Source: Neisseriaceae bacterium HSC-16F19 (GTDB taxonomy: Bacteria > Pseudomonadota > Gammaproteobacteria > Burkholderiales > Neisseriaceae). Taken from it: a stretch of DNA of 64,000 bases. Position numbers and translations under genes: made by a program. Location: NCBI RefSeq assembly GCF_024171525.1, contig NZ_JALJZY010000013.1, positions 6,584 through 70,583 of the forward strand. Direction: 5' to 3'. The notes beneath the pieces were generated by a model, which had not been told where the DNA came from, searched no databases, and worked only from the letters and a program-made list of their open reading frames with translations. Positions 26,688 through 33,898 of this stretch are shown piece by piece (position 1 is the first letter of the stretch; each line of letters starts with the position of its first letter).

Positions 26688-26858
26688 ATGAACGAAAACG
26701 AGAAAATGACCTTCATTGAAGCCGTAGAGATGCTCGAAGCCAACATCGAGGCAGCCGCCACAGACCCCAATCATCCATACAACATGAATATCCAAAACCT
26801 ACTGCGGGAAAAAGCAATCATCTGTGAACAGCAAGCCTCACTGACAGATCACCTCTAA
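26688..26858 (+). CDS. Small acidic protein, 56 aa, first gene of Fic operon
   Basis: GAAGGAGAG precedes ATG 26688. The product (NENEKMTFIEAVEMLEANIEAA...) is acidic and helical. It is transcribed from the consensus promoter and lies 19 bases before the antitoxin gene. It could be an accessory regulator; no family match. Confidence 0.55.
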   Translation: MNENEKMTFIEAVEMLEANIEAAATDPNHPYNMNIQNLLREKAIICEQQASLTDHL

Positions 26859-26877
26859 GATAGTACAAGGAATCAAC

Positions 26878-27072
26878 ATGAACATTAAATTTTTGCCCGA
26901 AACCACTCCTGAAGCTCAGGTAGCTATAAAAAATGCGATTGGCTCTTGGAAAATGGAAGGATTGGAAATAAGCCAAGAATCGGTCACAGAGGTAGAACTG
27001 TGTATTCTGGGGAAGCTCTCATATGATGAGGCAGTTAAAAGAGCAATTGAGCGAGCAATAAATGATGAATAA
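26878..27072 (+). CDS. vbhA: VbhA-like Fic antitoxin
   Basis: The 64-residue product contains GSWKMEGLEISQES, i.e. the canonical inhibitory motif S-x-x-x-E-G, followed by the ELCILGKLSYDEAV helix of VbhA-type antitoxins. The glutamate is expected to enter the Fic active site and block productive ATP binding. AAGGAATCAAC precedes the ATG. The stop lies inside the start region of the fic gene, so the two are translationally coupled. Confidence 0.82.
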   Translation: MNIKFLPETTPEAQVAIKNAIGSWKMEGLEISQESVTEVELCILGKLSYDEAVKRAIERAINDE

Positions 27073-28702
27073 ATATACAAATCTTAAAGACCCGTATACT
27101 TATGATGGCTCAGACGTTTTAATTAATAAGTTTGGCATTCGAGATGCTCATAAACTAGAGAAGGCGGAAAGAGACGCGAGCTTTAGGCGAGTAATGGAGT
27201 TGTGGGAAACGCCAATTCAAGGCAATTTCGACTTAAAGCATTTACAAGCCATACATAGAACACTTTTTTCTGATGTCTATCCTTTTGCTGGTGAAATTAG
27301 AACGATTGATATATCAAAAGGTAACAGTAGATTTGCTCATGCTCCAATGATTGAAGGCTATCTATCAGGGGAGTTTAGAAAGCTTAAATCTCAAAATTAT
27401 CTGCAAGGAACCACTATTGATCAATTCAGTGAGAAAGCCGCAAATGTTATGGGCGAAATAAATGCGGCCCACCCTTTCCGGGAAGGTAATGGGAGAGCAA
27501 CCCGTGAGTTTATTGGCCAACTCGCCCGAAGAAATGGTTTTGAAATACATTGGTCCAATATCTCTGATTCTGAGATGATAAACGCATCAATTCAATCATT
27601 CAATGGCGATAATCGGCAGTTAGAATTACTCATTAGGAATAATATTTCAATTGAGGCTTCTAAAGTCAATTCAAACGAATTGGAAGCCTTGGCTGGGAAT
27701 AAATCTGATAAGGAAACAGCATATGATCAGTTTGCAGTGGAGGAACAGGTAATGAATATTGCACATAAGATTCGTACTCCCTATGCGGTTAGCTCAATTG
27801 CATTGAGTCCGGCTCAAGACAAAGTGGCTGTGGCCAACGGCTTGCTGACCGAAATTCTGATATACGATGTTGCTACCGGTGAGCAAGTTATCCATTTGGA
27901 TACGGATGCGCCCTCCGGCTATGAAAATACCCTTCTTTGGAAAGGTGGCTGCCTCTTGGCTGCGGCAAAATCCGGAACCCAGCTTTATGTCTGGGATGCA
28001 GGTACATTTGAATTGAAATACCGGTATGAGGTTGGGCCGTCAAGCATCAAGAGCATGGATGTTGATGTGGCCACCCGTAAAATTGTCCTTGTTCTGGAAA
28101 AGCCCATTAAGGCCGTCATGGATAAGCTAGGCCTCCAAGACGTGCCCAATGTCCTGCAACTGGACTTGGATACCGGCGAGCGCATTACTGAAAAATCTAT
28201 CGGCCGTGAGTTGATGGCCGGTGGTTATACAGGCAAAAACAGCTCACTCAGCCTGCTCAACAATTCGAAGAATGAGATTGGTGAATGGAGCCTGGACGAA
28301 ATCGAGGTGCATTGCATTAAAGACGGTAATGCCGACCGGTTGAATGCAGGCGAGTCCCGCCGCATTACAACGCATGCCGCTGATGAGGCAGCTTGGGCCT
28401 ATAATCCCGAGTCCAATAGCCAGATTGTCATAGTCAGTTTGCCGGAGGGCCGCCAGGCCTTTTTCGGTGCTCTTGGTGAGGAACCGAAGAGTCTGTCTTG
28501 TGTTGGTGAACCCATCGGAGCTGCCGCAAAAGATTCCGGCTTTGTCATCCTGACTCAGGAAGAGGACGCCTACTTCCTGGAATCTGTGCAACGCGAAGAT
28601 GCCATAACTATTTTATTGCCCGGCGAAGCCAGCAATGCCATTGCCTCTCAAAATGGTCTACTGGCCGTGGGCGTGGATAACTCGGTAATCATGTATGCGT
28701 GA
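27062..28702 (+). CDS. Fic toxin fused to a beta-propeller-like C-terminal domain
   Basis: Start is ATG 27062 or 27065, overlapping the antitoxin stop. Residues 1-200 are a class I Fic domain: LQAIHRTLFSDVYPFAGEIRT flap and HPFREGNGRATREF at about residue 136, all catalytic residues present. From about residue 231 a different protein begins: repeated blades such as IALSPAQDKVAVANG, ILIYDVATGEQV and LYVWDAGTFELKYR, resembling WD40/YVTN propellers. In Bartonella VbhT the C-terminus is a BID secretion domain instead. Base use changes sharply at the junction (AT-rich Fic part, GC-richer propeller), suggesting recent fusion. Substrate and target are unknown. Confidence 0.85.
   Translation: MMNKYTNLKDPYTYDGSDVLINKFGIRDAHKLEKAERDASFRRVMELWETPIQGNFDLKHLQAIHRTLFSDVYPFAGEIRTIDISKGNSRFAHAPMIEGYLSGEFRKLKSQNYLQGTTIDQFSEKAANVMGEINAAHPFREGNGRATREFIGQLARRNGFEIHWSNISDSEMINASIQSFNGDNRQLELLIRNNISIEASKVNSNELEALAGNKSDKETAYDQFAVEEQVMNIAHKIRTPYAVSSIALSPAQDKVAVANGLLTEILIYDVATGEQVIHLDTDAPSGYENTLLWKGGCLLAAAKSGTQLYVWDAGTFELKYRYEVGPSSIKSMDVDVATRKIVLVLEKPIKAVMDKLGLQDVPNVLQLDLDTGERITEKSIGRELMAGGYTGKNSSLSLLNNSKNEIGEWSLDEIEVHCIKDGNADRLNAGESRRITTHAADEAAWAYNPESNSQIVIVSLPEGRQAFFGALGEEPKSLSCVGEPIGAAAKDSGFVILTQEEDAYFLESVQREDAITILLPGEASNAIASQNGLLAVGVDNSVIMYA
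27739..27754 (+). promoter_or_regulatory. Internal ribosome site and ATG at the Fic/propeller junction
   Basis: GGAGG (27739-27743), eight bases, then in-frame ATG 27752. Translation from here would give a separate 316-residue propeller protein (27752-28702) from the same mRNA. The site coincides with the composition break, as expected if the propeller gene was once independent. Confidence 0.6.
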
Positions 28703-28709
28703 GGTGGCT

Positions 28710-30023
28710 ATGGAGAGCAAGCTCAAGCATGAACTGCCAACGGATGCGGTCACGGTTCAGGATCTCATCAACGTCTGCCACGACACTTATACCTTGTTTG
28801 ACAATCCGGATGCCAAGCCGATTGGTATCAAGGGATTTGACCTGATTCGACATGAGCACGATAAGCGTTCAGATCACAGTGCATTGGCTTATTACCAGGA
28901 AAGTACCGGCACGTTGGTTCTGGGCCATCGTGGCAGTGCCACTGCCAAAGATTGGTTGATGACCGATGTGGCCATTGCCTTCAATGCCAAACAGACTAAG
29001 GCGGATTTGGCTGCCATTAAGTTTGCCGATTCGGTCATCCGGGATTTGAACCGTGACGAAAAGCCGGTCAACACGGTAATTGAGACCGGCCACTCCAAGG
29101 GCGGCCGTGAGAGTCAGACGGTGTTACGCCACCTGATGAACAAAGGCCAAGGGCTGATAGATTGCGTGGGCCTAACGCTGAATTCGGCCCGGGTGCACAA
29201 GACGCCCCAGGAGTCATCAATTGTTTACGATCACGTCAATTTGCAGATCACCGGCGGCAGCCGCTTCAGTACCGATGTGGTCAGCGGTTGGGGCAACCAC
29301 TTGGGCCAACAGGTCAAAATGGTCAACCCCGAAGTGAGCACGTTTTTTGGGGCGCATGGCATGAAGGCCTTTGACAGTGGCATGAAGTATTATGACAACA
29401 TGTCATCCCTAGATGTGCGTAAATTGATTAAGGGTTGTCAGGCAGGCATTGAGCTCAGCAAAATAACCAATGAAAACTATGGCCAGGAACAAGTTTCGGC
29501 CAGGCATATTGAAGCCCCCGCCCTGCCCTACAAGCCGGATGATTTTCCGGCGGTAGATCCATCCATCGCCCAATTCAGATACTACAATGCCGTGCCCGAA
29601 AACCTGACTGCTGCAGCTGACTATGTGGTCGCCCAGGTTAACCAGGGGCAGTTCGGCATGAACCGGGCGTTTATCAGCGGCTTGGAGCAACATCTGCCCC
29701 AGCCGGTGAACCTGTCTGATGAGCAATTGGAACAAATCCAAGCTTTGCCGCCATTCGAGGGCGCGGTGTCTGCATTTCACTTCAATGAGCATCAATCAAC
29801 CGGGCATCAAAGCCAGGAAGTGTCCATGTTATTGTCTAACTCCATCCTGATGGCCAACAACCTGTCACCCATCAATGCACCCAAGGAAAATCTGTCACAT
29901 TTGCAGTCTGTGAACGGTCACGAGCTAGACATGCAGCACACAGCCCAATTTTTCCTGGAAAATTATCCCGACAAAGACTCATTGCCCCGACCGGGCAACG
30001 ACCATGATTTGGCATTGCGATGA
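28710..30023 (+). CDS. Lipase-like alpha/beta hydrolase
   Basis: I prefer ATG 28710, five bases after GAGG; an earlier ATG at 28695 overlaps the fic stop. Residues 60-90 (TLVLGHRGSATAKDWLMTDVAIAF) and the nucleophile elbow GHSKGG (about residue 126) match the class 3 lipase pattern (FRGT..DW..D, then GHSxG). There is no signal peptide. The C-terminal 180 residues are unrecognised. Its 3' end overlaps the recombinase start by four bases. A phospholipase effector is a fair guess, since it follows a Fic-propeller protein in one operon on a T4SS element. Confidence 0.7.
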   Translation: MESKLKHELPTDAVTVQDLINVCHDTYTLFDNPDAKPIGIKGFDLIRHEHDKRSDHSALAYYQESTGTLVLGHRGSATAKDWLMTDVAIAFNAKQTKADLAAIKFADSVIRDLNRDEKPVNTVIETGHSKGGRESQTVLRHLMNKGQGLIDCVGLTLNSARVHKTPQESSIVYDHVNLQITGGSRFSTDVVSGWGNHLGQQVKMVNPEVSTFFGAHGMKAFDSGMKYYDNMSSLDVRKLIKGCQAGIELSKITNENYGQEQVSARHIEAPALPYKPDDFPAVDPSIAQFRYYNAVPENLTAAADYVVAQVNQGQFGMNRAFISGLEQHLPQPVNLSDEQLEQIQALPPFEGAVSAFHFNEHQSTGHQSQEVSMLLSNSILMANNLSPINAPKENLSHLQSVNGHELDMQHTAQFFLENYPDKDSLPRPGNDHDLALR

Positions 30024-31045
30024 CCGAACTTTCACTCTTACCACCCGAAGCGGCAGGCCATCCGAATGCCGACATTGCAGCCATCATGCAATGGCTGGCC
30101 GCTCGTGGCAACCGTTCGGCCAATACTTTTGAGGCATACAAAAGGACGGCCGAAAAGTTCATCAACTGGGTTTATAGCGAAGGCAAATCATTGCCTGAAC
30201 TCACCGTGAACGACATTACCTGTTATTTGTCGGCATTGGAAGAGGCTGGCCTCAAGCCTGCCAGCGTCAATTACAACCGCACCATCCTGAACCAGATGTT
30301 TCAATACTTGGTCGATCTGGGCCATATCCAAAAAAACATCATCAAGCTGGCCCCTATTCCAGCCGTTGAGGTGGGAGAGGAGCCAACCCGTTTTCTTGAT
30401 CTCGATGCCTGGGTGTGGTTGTGGCAATGGCTGACCAGCCGCCCTGCCCTCAAGCCCAAGGACATCAATATCAATATCCGCGACCGATGGCTGTTTGCGC
30501 TCATCTACCATACCGGACTGCGCCGCGAAGAGGTGGCCAAAGGTTCGATGAGCGACATTCAGTACAGGAATGGCCGCTGGGCACTTAAAGTGGTCGGCAA
30601 GCGCCACAAAATCCGCCATGTCAGCATCAACAGCCTGCTGTTGCAGGAGCTTAAGCAATACCGCACGGCATTAGGCCTGGATGAGCTGCCCTCATCCGGG
30701 GAAAAGTATGGATTGGTGATCCCGCTCAAGGGTGATCAGACCCGGCGGCTCACACCCAGAGCAATCGGCCTGATGATATTTGAATGCAAGGAAAAGGCCT
30801 TGTTGGATTGTGAGGAGGACTACATCCGGGTGCAGTTGAGCGATATGAGCACCCATTGGCTACGCCATACCAATACAACACACAGATACATGGCCGGGGC
30901 ATCAAGCGAGACCATCCAAGACGAACAGGGCCATGCGGATCCCAAAACGACCCGCACCTACCTGAAAACCTTACCGGGGAAGCGCAGCGAAGATGCAGAA
31001 AAATTGGCCCAGCTACACGCAAACGCTGTAACCGGTAAAAATTGA
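30020..31045 (+). CDS. Tyrosine recombinase/integrase
   Basis: A SAM-like N-terminal domain (residues about 20-110) is followed by the catalytic domain: R in TGLRREE (about 166), K in VVGKRHK, HWLRHT (about 278), GHADP (about 304) and the nucleophile in RTYLKT (about 313). The full R-K-H-R-H-Y set is present. The ATG overlaps the lipase stop (ATGA), an unusual partner for a recombinase. Possible roles are multimer resolution or integration of the element; no att or dif site is recognised nearby. Confidence 0.88.
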   Translation: MTELSLLPPEAAGHPNADIAAIMQWLAARGNRSANTFEAYKRTAEKFINWVYSEGKSLPELTVNDITCYLSALEEAGLKPASVNYNRTILNQMFQYLVDLGHIQKNIIKLAPIPAVEVGEEPTRFLDLDAWVWLWQWLTSRPALKPKDININIRDRWLFALIYHTGLRREEVAKGSMSDIQYRNGRWALKVVGKRHKIRHVSINSLLLQELKQYRTALGLDELPSSGEKYGLVIPLKGDQTRRLTPRAIGLMIFECKEKALLDCEEDYIRVQLSDMSTHWLRHTNTTHRYMAGASSETIQDEQGHADPKTTRTYLKTLPGKRSEDAEKLAQLHANAVTGKN

Positions 31046-31080
31046 AAAAATAATTATATTTTTAATTTTATTTTTTCTAA

Positions 31081-31089
31081 TGCTATAAT
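31081..31089 (+). promoter_or_regulatory. Extended -10 promoter
   Basis: TGC-TATAAT in an AT-rich gap after the recombinase stop; the -35 is poor, which an extended -10 can compensate. It would drive the 31118 gene. Confidence 0.5.
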
Positions 31090-31117
31090 TTCATCAATCG
31101 GTATAGAGAAGATTCCC

Positions 31118-31675
31118 ATGCGCAAACGTCACCAAGCACCACCGCAAACCAAGCCTTCTGCAGCTGATGTGGCCATTCCGTCTCCGGCTCAGCAAGCCGT
31201 CATTGATGAGCAAAACAAGATACCGCGGCCCAAGGTCCGGCGGCAATTGTTGGTTCTGGCCATCCCTTTGGTTGTGGTGGCCATCACCTTTTTTCTGGGC
31301 ATCGTCCTCATGGCCAACGGCGCTCCGAGTCAAGGCTCTGCCATGATGACCATAGCCGTGGTGGCTTTGTTAATCACCACAACCGGCTACATCATGGTGC
31401 CTTCGTATATCGCTGCAATCATCATCTACGTTATTTTGGTGAAATGGCGGCGGTTAAATCCCAACAAAGCATTATGGCTGATACCGTTCCTGCAAATTTT
31501 ATTTGTCTGGTATCCCTCCTATTACCAGCTGCCCGAAGACGGGCGTAATACCAATGTATTTTTAAGCCTGGCCGGCAGTGCCTTGGTCATTACCCTGATC
31601 TGGATCGGCCTGATCAGATTGGTATCCTGGCTGTGGCACAAGCGCAAGCAGCGCCCAAAGGCACATACACACTGA
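31118..31675 (+). CDS. Multi-spanning membrane protein, 185 aa
   Basis: A basic cytoplasmic N-terminus of about 45 residues is followed by about four hydrophobic helices (around 45-65, 70-105, 112-130, 145-165) and a basic tail (HKRKQRPKAHTH). The topology is that of a small inner-membrane protein. No family is recognised. It is 22 bases upstream of the OmpA-like gene and probably co-transcribed. Confidence 0.65.
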   Translation: MRKRHQAPPQTKPSAADVAIPSPAQQAVIDEQNKIPRPKVRRQLLVLAIPLVVVAITFFLGIVLMANGAPSQGSAMMTIAVVALLITTTGYIMVPSYIAAIIIYVILVKWRRLNPNKALWLIPFLQILFVWYPSYYQLPEDGRNTNVFLSLAGSALVITLIWIGLIRLVSWLWHKRKQRPKAHTH

Positions 31676-31697
31676 AAAAATTGAAAAAGGGATTTAG

Positions 31698-32291
31698 ATG
31701 AAACGCCGCCTGACTCACTTGTCGACTGCCATCGTAGCGCTCTGCAGTGCGCCTGCATTTGCCGATTTGACCATTATTGAAGCCATCCCGACCGGCCCCG
31801 GCCAACTCGGCCACCGAGATGCGCTGACGGTCATTGAAAAACCTCCTGCTGCAAACTACTCGACCTCGGAGTATGAGCAGTTGCAGCTTGAGAACAGTAT
31901 TCTCCGCAACGAGATCACCCGTTTGCAGCAATTGCAGGCTGCCCGCTACCATGTTGAAGCCGCCAAACCTGCAACCCGCAGCCAAGGCAATACACTCCCG
32001 GCTCGGGGCTCGGCCGTGGTAATCAGCAATGCCCGCCTCAATCAGCTGGTCCGTCAAGCCAAAAACGCGAATTCCATCACCATTAACGGCTTCACCGATT
32101 CTACCGGCAGCCGGGCAACCAACCAACGCATAGCCAAACTTCGGGCCGAATCCTTGAAAGCCAAGCTGGTGCGCAAAGGCATTCCCGCCAGCAAAATCCA
32201 CACCCAAGGTGTATTGGGCGGCTATGTGGCCACCAATAATACAGCCGCCGGCCGTGCGAAAAACCGCCGCGTTGTGATTACCTTCCACTGA
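31698..32291 (+). CDS. Exported OmpA-like peptidoglycan-binding protein
   Basis: A signal peptide ends AFA-DL. After a short coiled coil (YEQLQLENSILRNEITRLQQLQ, about 55-76) the C-terminal 95 residues follow the OmpA/MotB pattern: ITINGFTDSTGSRATNQRIAKLRAESLKAKLVRKGI, then GRAKNRRVVI. The Asp and the second Arg that bind diaminopimelate are visible. It likely anchors an envelope assembly to peptidoglycan. IncI-type systems have OmpA-like DotC/D-associated proteins, but a direct T4SS role is inference. Confidence 0.75.
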   Translation: MKRRLTHLSTAIVALCSAPAFADLTIIEAIPTGPGQLGHRDALTVIEKPPAANYSTSEYEQLQLENSILRNEITRLQQLQAARYHVEAAKPATRSQGNTLPARGSAVVISNARLNQLVRQAKNANSITINGFTDSTGSRATNQRIAKLRAESLKAKLVRKGIPASKIHTQGVLGGYVATNNTAAGRAKNRRVVITFH

Positions 32292-32301
32292 CTGCCCCGA
32301 T

Positions 32302-32883
32302 ATGCGCCAGGAACTTCATCGCCAAATCAGTATTGATTTGCACAATGAGAACGGATTGATAGCCGTCATGGGGGAGCATGGCGACAAGGTAAACGACATT
32401 CCGGCCTATCAAGAGCAGGTACAATACCTGCAACAGGCCATGGAAAGCTGGCCGATTGAAGAATTCAACGGCCAGATTGACAACATCGCCGGCAACAAAG
32501 TCCTGGTTAACCAAAATCGCATACTGGTCCTGACTGAATATTGTCATGCAGAGAACCCGTATGCCTTTTTTTGGCTGACCCAAACTTTCCCCAATGTACT
32601 GCATCAGGAATCAGGCTGCCTGATTTTGATGTACAGCATCGAAGAGGTTGACGGCAAAAGTCACACCTTCCCTGAGTGGTTCACCTTGTTTGCATTTGAA
32701 TCTGGGCGCAGAACCTATTACAGCCAGCTTGCTTTTCACTCGGTGCTTAAGCATCCCGAGTTTGAAAACACAGACTGGAACGAAGCGGCGCTTAGACGTG
32801 CCATGGACTATGGCTTGCCGACTCAGCAACAGCTGGACAGGTTGAAGCAATCAAGAGGGTTGTTTGGTTCCCATGGGAAATGA
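32302..32883 (+). CDS. Hypothetical protein, 193 aa
   Basis: The ATG lies ten bases after the OmpA-like gene. The soluble product has no recognised motif; the middle (FFWLTQTFPNVLHQESGCLILMYSIEEVDG) looks like a compact alpha/beta fold. It closes the 31118-32883 group. Confidence 0.6.
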   Translation: MRQELHRQISIDLHNENGLIAVMGEHGDKVNDIPAYQEQVQYLQQAMESWPIEEFNGQIDNIAGNKVLVNQNRILVLTEYCHAENPYAFFWLTQTFPNVLHQESGCLILMYSIEEVDGKSHTFPEWFTLFAFESGRRTYYSQLAFHSVLKHPEFENTDWNEAALRRAMDYGLPTQQQLDRLKQSRGLFGSHGK

Positions 32884-32915
32884 ACAACCCCTCCTTTTAC
32901 GTTAACCGCGCAGTT

Positions 32916-33092
32916 TCAAAATGGAATATTTGTTAAGTAAGCCAATATATGCTCCAGTATGGCATATAACTTATTTGAATGATAAAGTTTCAAAATAAAT
33001 GCCAATATAACGCCCAAGGAGATGTTGAGATTTATTTCAAATGCTTTAGACCGTGGGTCATAGCGTAATTTTATTGTTAAGAATTTATGCAT
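32916..33092 (-). CDS. Small single-span membrane protein, 58 aa
   Basis: ATG 33092 overlaps the end of the upstream 43-codon frame and is preceded by AAGGG at suitable distance. One hydrophobic segment (ISLGVILAFILKLY) predicts a single membrane helix. It is the second of two coupled tiny genes divergent from umuDC. Small membrane peptides beside damage-controlled operators can be toxins, but nothing here proves that. Confidence 0.4.
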   Translation of the reverse strand: MHKFLTIKLRYDPRSKAFEINLNISLGVILAFILKLYHSNKLYAILEHILAYLTNIPF

Positions 33093-33216
33093 TGTAAATG
33101 CCCTTATCAAAGTGCATTAACCCGCCAACGAAGCATTGAACTTGATTCCCAAAATTGGTCTGGAATGTAAATTTTTTGACACTCAAAAAAAACGTTGTAT
33201 CGTTCTTCTGTTTCAT
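33085..33216 (-). CDS. Small protein, 43 aa, divergent from umuD
   Basis: A strong GGAGG lies eight bases before ATG 33216. The frame (MKQKNDTTFFLSVKKF...) is short, basic at its start and ends eight bases into the next frame. GAATGTT (33217-33223) and AACATTC (33235-33241) can form a stem holding the ribosome site in the loop, so translation may be controlled. It shares the palindromic operator with umuDC. It could also be a gene remnant. Confidence 0.4.
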   Translation of the reverse strand: MKQKNDTTFFLSVKKFTFQTNFGNQVQCFVGGLMHFDKGIYNA

Positions 33217-33275
33217 GAATGTTTCCTCCAAAATAACATTCCAGATGGCTTTACAGTCATCCTTTTTTACTTTAC

Positions 33276-33309
33276 GCTATCTTGAATAATGTACATATTT
33301 CAAGATAGC
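33276..33309. promoter_or_regulatory. umuDC operator: 34-base near-perfect palindrome
   Basis: GCTATCTTGAA and TTCAAGATAGC are perfect 11-bp arms around a 12-base core containing ATGTACAT. It sits four bases before the umuD ATG and upstream of the divergent small genes. TTGAA..TTCAA spacing resembles, from memory, sites bound by the UmuD-like repressor UmuDAb of Acinetobacter. Confidence 0.75.
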
Positions 33310-33313
33310 CATC

Positions 33314-33898
33314 ATGTCTGATTCAACCGTTTCAAATCACGGCGGCTCCCGCCCGGGAGCCGGGCGTAAGCCTGGCATTCCAACCCGCCCTGTGCGGGTT
33401 CCATTGCAGCTGCTTGATACAGTTGCTGCAATGGTGGCACAGTTTAAGTTAGCCAACGCTACACCACTGGATGCCAAGTTTCCCCACCCTACTCCGTCTA
33501 CTGCCCGTATCCCCCTGCTCCATCAGCGTATCCCGGCAGGCTTTCCCAGTCCAGCCGAACAGTACGTTGAGGATTACTTGGATTTCAACGAGTATCTGAT
33601 TAAAAACCAAGCGGCCACCATCACTGTGGAGTGTGGCGGCGACTCGATGTTGGATGCCGGCATCGGCCGAGGAGACTTGTTGATCATTGACCGTTCGGTA
33701 ACGCCCAAAAACGGGGATATTGTGATGGCCGACCTGGGTAATGAATTCACCATCAAAAGGCTGTATATCAGCAGGACAAATCAGGTTGAGCTTCGTTCAG
33801 AAAACGCCAGCGGCGAGTATCCGGATTTCCGGTTCAAAGAAGACGATGTCTTGCGTATTGTTGGGGTAGTTACCTTCGTCATCAAACGGTTCCGCTGA
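33314..33898 (+). CDS. umuD: UmuD-like S24 peptidase with DNA-binding-like N-terminus
   Basis: At 194 aa it is longer than classical UmuD (about 139 aa). Residues 8-40 carry GGSRPGAGRKPG followed by a ribbon-helix-helix-like stretch (RPVRVPLQLLDTVAAMV). The cleavage site is probably Ala-Gly in RIPAGFPSP (about residue 75). Catalytic Ser is in GDSMLDAG (about 109) and Lys in FTIKRLY (about 146). The extra N-terminal domain suggests a self-cleaving repressor of its own operon as well as a Pol V subunit. Its stop overlaps umuC (TGATG). Confidence 0.88.
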   Translation: MSDSTVSNHGGSRPGAGRKPGIPTRPVRVPLQLLDTVAAMVAQFKLANATPLDAKFPHPTPSTARIPLLHQRIPAGFPSPAEQYVEDYLDFNEYLIKNQAATITVECGGDSMLDAGIGRGDLLIIDRSVTPKNGDIVMADLGNEFTIKRLYISRTNQVELRSENASGEYPDFRFKEDDVLRIVGVVTFVIKRFR

